Source of the DNA: an uncultured Erwinia sp.
GTDB taxonomy: Bacteria > Pseudomonadota > Gammaproteobacteria > Enterobacterales > Enterobacteriaceae
Length of the DNA: 45,019 nucleotides
Direction: 5' to 3'
NCBI GenBank assembly: GCA_945290265.1
Contig: CALYQW010000026.1
Span: forward strand, 1-45,019
The first letter of the stretch is position 1. Each line of letters starts with the position of its first letter. The notes beneath the pieces are model-generated. The model was not told the origin of the DNA. It searched no databases and saw only the letters and a list, made by a program, of their open reading frames with translations. A program made the translations under genes and the position numbers. Positions 39,294 through 45,019 of the stretch are shown here, one piece after another.

Positions 39294-40442
39294 TTGATTA
39301 AGTCAGCGCTATTGGTTCTGGAAGACGGAACCCAATTCCACGGTCGGGCCATTGGGGCCAGCGGATCGGCAGTGGGGGAAGTTGTTTTCAACACTTCAAT
39401 GACCGGTTATCAAGAAATCCTCACTGATCCTTCCTATTCCCGCCAAATCGTTACCCTTACTTATCCCCATATCGGCAATGTCGGCACCAATTCCGCTGAC
39501 GAAGAATCGACTCAAATTCAGGCTCAGGGGCTGGTTATCCGCGACCTGCCGCTGATTGCCAGCAACTATCGTAACGAAGAAGGGCTGTCTGAGTACCTGA
39601 CACGCCAAAACATCGTAGCGATTGCCGATATCGATACCCGTAAGCTGACGCGTTTGCTGCGTGAAAAAGGGGCACAGAACGGCTGCATTATTGCCGGCGA
39701 TGCGCCGGATGCCGCTGTGGCGCTGGAAAAAGCGCGTGCCTTCCCCGGCCTGAAAGGCATGGATCTGGCAAAAGAAGTGACAACGCCTGACAGCTACAGC
39801 TGGCTGCAGGGGAGCTGGACGCTGTCCGGCGGCCTGCCGGCGGCGAAAAACGCCTCTGAGCTGCCATACCATGTTGTCGCTTATGACTACGGGGTGAAGC
39901 GCAATATCCTGCGTATGCTGGTGGATCGCGGCTGCCGTCTGACGGTGGTGCCGGCGCAAACCTCAGCAGAAGAGGTGCTGAAACTTAATCCGGACGGTGT
40001 TTTCCTGTCCAATGGACCGGGCGATCCGGAGCCTTGTGATTACGCCATCACCGCTATCCAGCGCCTGCTGGAAACCGATATTCCGGTGTTCGGCATCTGT
40101 CTGGGGCACCAGCTGCTGGCGCTGGCCAGCGGTGCAAAAACGGTAAAAATGAAGCTCGGCCACCACGGTGGTAACCACCCGGTGAAAGATCACGATAACA
40201 ATACCGTGATGATTACTGCCCAGAACCACGGCTTTGCTGTGGATGGCGATAATCTGCCGGCTAACCTGCGGGTGACCCATACGTCACTGTTCGACCACAC
40301 GGTGCAGGGGATCCATCGTACCGACAAAGCCGCGTTCAGCTTCCAGGGCCACCCGGAAGCCAGCCCTGGCCCGCATGATGCCGCGCCACTGTTCGATCAC
40401 TTTATCGAACTGATTAACGCTTTTCGCGCCACCGCTAATTAA
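39294..40442 (+). CDS. carA: Carbamoyl-phosphate synthase small subunit
   Basis: The protein has 382 residues, as in E. coli, and starts with TTG at 39294 behind GGAGG, followed by [11 protein letters not shown]. The C-terminal class I glutamine amidotransferase domain has the nucleophile C269 in FGICLGHQL and the H-P-E triad member in [11 protein letters not shown]. It splits glutamine and passes ammonia to CarB for arginine and pyrimidine synthesis. It is followed by carB after 18 bp. Confidence 0.97.
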   Translation: MIKSALLVLEDGTQFHGRAIGASGSAVGEVVFNTSMTGYQEILTDPSYSRQIVTLTYPHIGNVGTNSADEESTQIQAQGLVIRDLPLIASNYRNEEGLSEYLTRQNIVAIADIDTRKLTRLLREKGAQNGCIIAGDAPDAAVALEKARAFPGLKGMDLAKEVTTPDSYSWLQGSWTLSGGLPAAKNASELPYHVVAYDYGVKRNILRMLVDRGCRLTVVPAQTSAEEVLKLNPDGVFLSNGPGDPEPCDYAITAIQRLLETDIPVFGICLGHQLLALASGAKTVKMKLGHHGGNHPVKDHDNNTVMITAQNHGFAVDGDNLPANLRVTHTSLFDHTVQGIHRTDKAAFSFQGHPEASPGPHDAAPLFDHFIELINAFRATAN

Positions 40443-40460
40443 GATCAGGAGAGTCAGACC

Positions 40461-43400
40461 ATGCCAAAACGTACAGACATAAAAAGTATCCTGATCCTCG
40501 GCGCTGGCCCGATTGTTATCGGTCAGGCCTGTGAATTTGACTACTCCGGTGCGCAGGCCTGTAAAGCCCTGCGTGAAGAGGGTTACCGCGTTATTCTGGT
40601 GAACTCCAACCCGGCAACCATTATGACCGACCCGGAAATGGCCGATGCGACCTATATCGAGCCGATTCACTGGGAAGTGGTGCGCAAAATCATTGAAAAA
40701 GAGCGCCCGGATGCGGTGCTGCCAACCATGGGCGGTCAGACGGCGCTGAACTGTGCGCTGGAGCTGGAGCGTCAGGGGGTACTGGCCGAGTTTGGCGTGA
40801 CCATGATTGGCGCAACGGCTGATGCCATTGATAAAGCGGAAGACCGTCAGCGCTTTGATAAAGCGATGAAAAAAATCGGTCTGGAAACCGCGCGTTCCGG
40901 TATCGCACACACCATGGAAGAAGCGCTGGCGGTTGCCGCTGACGTTGGCTTCCCGTGCATTATCCGTCCTTCCTTTACCATGGGCGGCACCGGTGGTGGT
41001 ATTGCCTATAACCGCGAAGAGTTTGAAGAAATTTGCGAACGCGGGCTGGATCTGTCGCCAACCAATGAGCTGCTGATTGATGAGTCGCTGATTGGCTGGA
41101 AAGAGTATGAGATGGAAGTAGTGCGTGATAAAAACGACAACTGCATCATCGTCTGCTCAATTGAAAACTTCGATGCAATGGGCATCCATACCGGTGACTC
41201 AATCACCGTTGCGCCTGCTCAGACGCTGACCGATAAAGAATATCAAATCATGCGTAACGCCTCGATGGCGGTACTGCGTGAAATCGGCGTAGAAACCGGT
41301 GGCTCTAACGTCCAGTTCTCGGTAAACCCGGAAAATGGCCGTCTGATCATTATCGAAATGAACCCGCGCGTTTCACGCTCTTCAGCGCTGGCATCGAAAG
41401 CCACCGGCTTCCCGATTGCGAAAATCGCCGCCAAGCTGGCAGTGGGATATACCCTTGACGAGCTGATGAACGATATCACGGGTGGCCGCACGCCGGCGTC
41501 CTTTGAACCGTCCATTGACTATGTGGTTACCAAGATCCCGCGTTTTAACTTCGAGAAATTTGCCGGTACTAACGACCGCCTGACCACGCAGATGAAATCG
41601 GTGGGCGAAGTGATGGCCATTGGCCGAACCCTGCAGGAATCAATGCAGAAAGCTCTGCGTGGCCTGGAAGTGGGTGCCAGCGGATTTGACCCGAAAGTAG
41701 ATCTGAACGATCCGGGCGCGCTGACCGAAATCCGCCATCAGCTGAAAGATGCCGGTGGCGATCGCATCTGGTATATCGCAGACGGCTTCCGTGCCGGTAT
41801 GTCGGTGGATGATATCTTCGCGCTGACCAACGTTGATCGCTGGTTCCTGGTGCAGATTGAAGAGCTGGTACAGCTGGAAAATCAGGTGGCAAAACAGGGC
41901 GTAACCGGCCTGAACCACGCCTTCCTGCGTACTCTGAAACGTAAAGGTTTTGCGGATGCGCGTCTGTCTGCGCTGGCAGGCGTGAGCGAAGCAGAAATTC
42001 GTAAGTTGCGCGAGCAGTATCAGCTGTATCCGGTGTATAAGCGCGTTGATACCTGCGCTGCGGAATTCTCGACCGATACCGCGTACCTGTACTCAACCTA
42101 TGAAGAAGAGTGCGAAGCCAATCCGAATCCGAACAGCAAAAAAATTATGGTGCTGGGTGGCGGGCCAAACCGTATCGGTCAGGGGATTGAGTTCGACTAC
42201 TGCTGCGTCCATGCTTCGCTGGCGCTGCGCGAAGATGGTTATGAAACCATCATGGTCAACTGCAACCCGGAAACTGTCTCCACGGATTATGACACCTCTG
42301 ACCGTCTCTACTTTGAGCCGGTTACGCTGGAAGATGTGCTGGAAATTGTGCGCATCGAAAAACCGCAGGGAGTGATTGTGCAGTACGGTGGTCAGACCCC
42401 GCTGAAACTGGCGCGCGCGCTGGAAGCGGCCGGTGTACCGGTGATTGGTACCAGCCCGGATGCGATTGACCGCGCTGAAGACCGCGAGCGTTTCCAGCAG
42501 GCGGTCGATCGACTGGCGCTCAAACAGCCTGCCAATGCCACGGTGACCACCATTGGCATGGCGGTGGAGAAAGCCTCCACTATCGGCTATCCGCTGGTGG
42601 TGCGTCCTTCCTACGTGCTGGGCGGTCGGGCAATGGAAATTGTCTACGATGAAACCGACCTGAAACGCTACTTCAATACCGCAGTATCGGTATCGAATGA
42701 TGCGCCGGTACTGCTGGATCGCTTCCTCGACGATGCAGTCGAGGTGGATGTGGATGCCATCTGCGACGGTCAGCAGGTGCTGATTGGCGGCATTATGGAA
42801 CATATCGAGCAGGCAGGAGTTCACTCCGGTGACTCGGCCTGTTCTTTGCCGGCCTACACTCTGAGCCAGGAAATTCAGCAGGTGATGCGTCAGCAGGTTG
42901 AGAAACTGGCCTTCGAGCTGGGCGTGCGCGGTCTGATGAACGTGCAGTTTGCGGTGAAAGACAACGAAGTTTACCTGATTGAAGTGAACCCGCGTGCGGC
43001 CCGTACCGTGCCATTTGTCTCCAAAGCCACCGGCGTACCGCTGGCTAAAGTGGCGGCGCGGGTGATGGCCGGTAAAACCCTGGCAGAGCAGGGTGTGACT
43101 AAAGAGGTGATCCCACCGTATTACTCGGTAAAAGAAGTGGTGTTGCCGTTCAATAAATTCCAGGGCGTCGATCCTATCCTCGGCCCGGAAATGCGCTCTA
43201 CCGGTGAAGTGATGGGCGTTGGCCGCAGCTTCGCCGAAGCGTTCTGTAAAGCGATGCTGGGTGCGCAGAGCACCATGAAGAAAACCGGTCGTGCGCTGTT
43301 GTCGGTGCGTGACGGTGATAAAAAGCGCATCGTGGAGCTGGCGCGTCGTCTGCAAAGCTTTGGCTATGAACTGGATGCCACCGACGGTACTGCAGCGGTG

Positions 43401-43685
43401 CTGAGCAAGGCCGGTATTGCGGTGCGTCGTGTGAATAAGGTGCTGGAAGGGCGTCCACATATTCAGGATAGACTGAAAAATGGGGAATATGGCTATATCG
43501 TTAACACCACCGCAGGGCGTCAGGCGATTGAGGATTCCAAACTGATCCGCCGCAGCGCGCTGCAGTATAAAGTGCATTACGACACCACGCTGAACGGGGG
43601 CTTCGCCACCGCCACCTCACTGAATGCCAGTGCCACTGACCAGGTGATTTCGGTACAGGAAATGCATCAACAGATTGTTGGTTGA
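40461..43685 (+). CDS. carB: Carbamoyl-phosphate synthase large subunit
   Basis: The protein has 1074 residues (E. coli 1073). It has two homologous ATP-grasp halves: the first (about 1-400) makes carboxyphosphate, the second (about 550-930) phosphorylates carbamate. Repeated motifs are seen in both: [19 protein letters not shown] and [17 protein letters not shown], then VRPS-type loops (IRPSFTMGG and VRPSYVLGG). The C-terminal MGS-like domain binds the effectors UMP and ornithine. AGGAGAG precedes the ATG. Confidence 0.98.
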   Translation: MPKRTDIKSILILGAGPIVIGQACEFDYSGAQACKALREEGYRVILVNSNPATIMTDPEMADATYIEPIHWEVVRKIIEKERPDAVLPTMGGQTALNCALELERQGVLAEFGVTMIGATADAIDKAEDRQRFDKAMKKIGLETARSGIAHTMEEALAVAADVGFPCIIRPSFTMGGTGGGIAYNREEFEEICERGLDLSPTNELLIDESLIGWKEYEMEVVRDKNDNCIIVCSIENFDAMGIHTGDSITVAPAQTLTDKEYQIMRNASMAVLREIGVETGGSNVQFSVNPENGRLIIIEMNPRVSRSSALASKATGFPIAKIAAKLAVGYTLDELMNDITGGRTPASFEPSIDYVVTKIPRFNFEKFAGTNDRLTTQMKSVGEVMAIGRTLQESMQKALRGLEVGASGFDPKVDLNDPGALTEIRHQLKDAGGDRIWYIADGFRAGMSVDDIFALTNVDRWFLVQIEELVQLENQVAKQGVTGLNHAFLRTLKRKGFADARLSALAGVSEAEIRKLREQYQLYPVYKRVDTCAAEFSTDTAYLYSTYEEECEANPNPNSKKIMVLGGGPNRIGQGIEFDYCCVHASLALREDGYETIMVNCNPETVSTDYDTSDRLYFEPVTLEDVLEIVRIEKPQGVIVQYGGQTPLKLARALEAAGVPVIGTSPDAIDRAEDRERFQQAVDRLALKQPANATVTTIGMAVEKASTIGYPLVVRPSYVLGGRAMEIVYDETDLKRYFNTAVSVSNDAPVLLDRFLDDAVEVDVDAICDGQQVLIGGIMEHIEQAGVHSGDSACSLPAYTLSQEIQQVMRQQVEKLAFELGVRGLMNVQFAVKDNEVYLIEVNPRAARTVPFVSKATGVPLAKVAARVMAGKTLAEQGVTKEVIPPYYSVKEVVLPFNKFQGVDPILGPEMRSTGEVMGVGRSFAEAFCKAMLGAQSTMKKTGRALLSVRDGDKKRIVELARRLQSFGYELDATDGTAAVLSKAGIAVRRVNKVLEGRPHIQDRLKNGEYGYIVNTTAGRQAIEDSKLIRRSALQYKVHYDTTLNGGFATATSLNASATDQVISVQEMHQQIVG

Positions 43686-43710
43686 TGGATGTGTAAAACG
43701 GATGTTGTCT

Positions 43711-43740
43711 ACAGGCCCGCCAGCGGGCCTGTTTTGTTTT
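43711..43740 (+). terminator. carAB terminator
   Basis: ACAGGCCCGC (43711-43720) pairs with GCGGGCCTGT (to 43731) with a very short loop, followed by TTTGTTTT. Confidence 0.85.
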
Positions 43741-43846
43741 CAACAACTGGAAATAGTATCCGAAAAAAAAGGATCTAAGAAACGTCGTAATATGAAATTT
43801 TTTTAGTTATAAAAATAGTCGGAATTTTTACAGTCATGGAGACTAA

Positions 43847-44443
43847 AAGTGGGAACCGAAAGAGGGATTACTTACCTTCAGAGCTGAAGGGAATAATATA
43901 CCGGGCAGCCAGTACTACTCCAGAAAGATACACTGGCCTGGCAACCCATCTATAAGTGACAGGTATGGTTCAGGATTAACCATAGGACGTGGTTATAATA
44001 TGAAGGAGAGGCCGGAAAGTACAATAATAAGTGACATGGTAGCAGCGGGAATCTCTCTTGAGAATGCAAGAAAAATAGCAAAGGGCTCAAAGAAAAGTTT
44101 TTGCACTGCAAGTGAATTGTAAAATAAAAAAAGAGATAGGTGAAATAACTGAAGCTCAGCAACTAAAACTCTTTGAGTTAACCTATAAACATTATCTGAA
44201 ATATACAGTCAGGTTTTATAATAAATATAAGAATAAAGATTCAGTTCCCTGGGAGAAACTGCATCCAATCTTAAAAGATGTTTTTGATGATGTGAAATAT
44301 CAGGGTGTTTTAAGTTATAATATGGTTCCCATTTTTGGGAACAACCGAAAAATGATGTTATTTACCTGATACGGGAGAATAAAAATGTCCGCAGATACGA
44401 CAATTCAAGGAGTAGAGAACGCTATATAACGAGGAATATGTAA
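43847..44443 (+). pseudogene. Pesticin-like muramidase domain with two frameshifts
   Basis: Frame 1 from 43847 reads TFRAEGNNIPGSQYYSRKIH, then a GSGLTIGRGYNM segment and helices to about 44096. A one-base excess in the run GTTTTT (44097-44102) moves the frame, which goes on as [20 protein letters not shown], then VKYQG and FGNNRK. A missing base at AAAAA (about 44350) restores the first frame, NDVIYLIRENKNVRRYDN, to a TAA at 44441-44443. E in AEGNN and T in TIGRGY fit the catalytic Glu and Thr of pesticin; the third residue, Asp in relatives, is Asn here. No start codon is visible; the domain normally ends a longer effector. The last third matches 1-162. Confidence 0.72.
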
Positions 44444-44905
44444 TGAAGATATTAAAAATTATTGCCATGCTAATGGTGGTTTTTTTTTCATGCAAGCGGC
44501 AATTCCGGCGATACAAAGCAGCCTTGCATGGATATCATGCATACTGAAGATGTCAGTATATGTATGGCAAATACAGCCATAGAGAAAGAAAAAGAGTACA
44601 CAACTGAATTTTATTCATATCTGAAGTCAATAGAAACTAAAGAGGAAAGGCCATACAACAAGGAAGAAGTATCAAAATTAGCTAAAGAGGCAAAGAAAAG
44701 TTGGGATGAATATTTAAAAAAAGAATGCCTGATTGAATCAGCAATCTACGAAAAAGGGAGTGCCGGTTTCAATGATAATTATAACTCATGTCTGAAAAGT
44801 AATTACTGCAAGAGATTTGAATATTATAAAAAAATAAGTTCTAATAATATATCTTGGTGTGGTAGGTATTTGGGGGGATCTGACAGGGTCAGCAGCGAAC
44901 GTTAA
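44443..44905 (+). pseudogene. LprI/DUF1311-like secreted protein with a frameshift in the signal peptide
   Basis: The ATG at 44443 shares its A with the TAA of the muramidase gene. It reads MKILKIIAMLMVVFF, a signal peptide, then leaves frame in a run of nine T (44480-44488). With eight T it would continue HASGNSGDTKQPC and then the open frame that holds the LprI-like pattern: C-x-A-N near the start, AKKSWDEYLKKEC, then NDNYNSC and a basic FEYYKK end. Cysteines and the W-D-x-Y-x(4)-E-C motif match the protein at 159-581. The C-terminus beyond FEYYKK is about 20 residues longer than the left copy and may be read-through of unrelated sequence. Either a decayed immunity gene or a slippage-controlled one. 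Confidence 0.7.
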
Positions 44906-45019
44906 GTGTGGTTTGTTGAATTGTCTTGCATTATCAGCGGCAGTCGCGGCAGGGGACGGGATTATTCGCTTCCCCTGTGCAGCGGGACAGGAGGAAGCGA
45001 TCGGATGACAAATCAAAAC
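44906..45019 (+). other. Window end: possible fragment of another toxin-associated gene and a start codon
   Basis: One frame across 44872-45006 reads DLTGSAANVKCGLLNCLALS and then AAVAAGDGIIRFPCAAGQEE, vaguely like a PAAR-type repeat, ending at 45006. An ATG at 45005 behind CAGGAGGAAG overlaps that stop (ATGA), starting MTNQN and running off the window. A hairpin (GCAGGGGA with TCCCCTGT) is present as well. I cannot decide which, if any, is a gene. Confidence 0.3.

Overview
The window is a stretch of enterobacterial chromosome. Its backbone reads ettA, slt, trpR, yjjX, gpmB, rob, creA, arcA, yjtD, thrLABC, yaaA, talB, mog, dnaKJ, nhaA, rpsT, ribF-ileS-lspA-fkpB-ispH, dapB, carAB. Gene order matches the thr/dnaK region of Escherichia coli, but yaaJ, satP, nhaR and rihC are missing from their E. 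coli positions. Protein divergence and the two copies of a GC-rich dispersed repeat suggest an Erwiniaceae member (Erwinia or Pantoea type). This is inference from remembered sequences, not a database match.

Layout. 1-581: tail of a pesticin-like muramidase gene and an LprI-family secreted protein. 634-2301: ettA (minus). 2469-2786: dispersed repeat, copy 1. 2795-5372: an AT-rich four-gene minus-strand operon (HTH regulator, unknown protein, VUT transporter, calcineurin-like phosphoesterase). 5685-5890: a broken small gene. 6034-13285: slt to yjtD. 13405-18306: the thr operon with leader peptide and attenuator. 18373-21050: yaaA, talB, mog. 21418-23704: an interrupted Abi/HEPN gene and an MFS transporter. 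23781-27123: dnaK-dnaJ behind a sigma-32 promoter. 27369-28553: nhaA, then repeat copy 2 and rpsT. 29557-35237: the ribF to ispH operon. 35311-37681: two divergent toxin operons. 37678-37908: an IS4-family remnant. 38028-43685: dapB and carAB. 43847-44905: a second muramidase/LprI module, broken by single-base homopolymer indels.

The most notable find lies between ispH and dapB. Two head-to-head operons each encode a secreted pertussis-toxin-S1-like ADP-ribosyltransferase followed by a small secreted protein with one conserved cysteine pair. The layout is that of AB-type toxins (PltA/ArtA-like A chain plus a putative B subunit). The two operons are diverged paralogues in mirror orientation, and one flank abuts a truncated IS4 element. 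Both A chains carry E-x-E in place of the Q-x-E of pertussis toxin S1, which predicts a different target residue.

The second notable find is a pair of homologous muramidase plus LprI modules at the two edges of the window, about 44 kb apart. Each has overlapping stop and start codons, which fits effector-immunity pairs. The left toxin fragment is open to the window edge. The right module has three frame breaks, each at a homopolymer.

All accessory material sits at the joints of the conserved gene blocks (left of ettA, ettA-slt, mog-dnaK, nhaA-rpsT, ispH-dapB, right of carB), while the core genes are intact.
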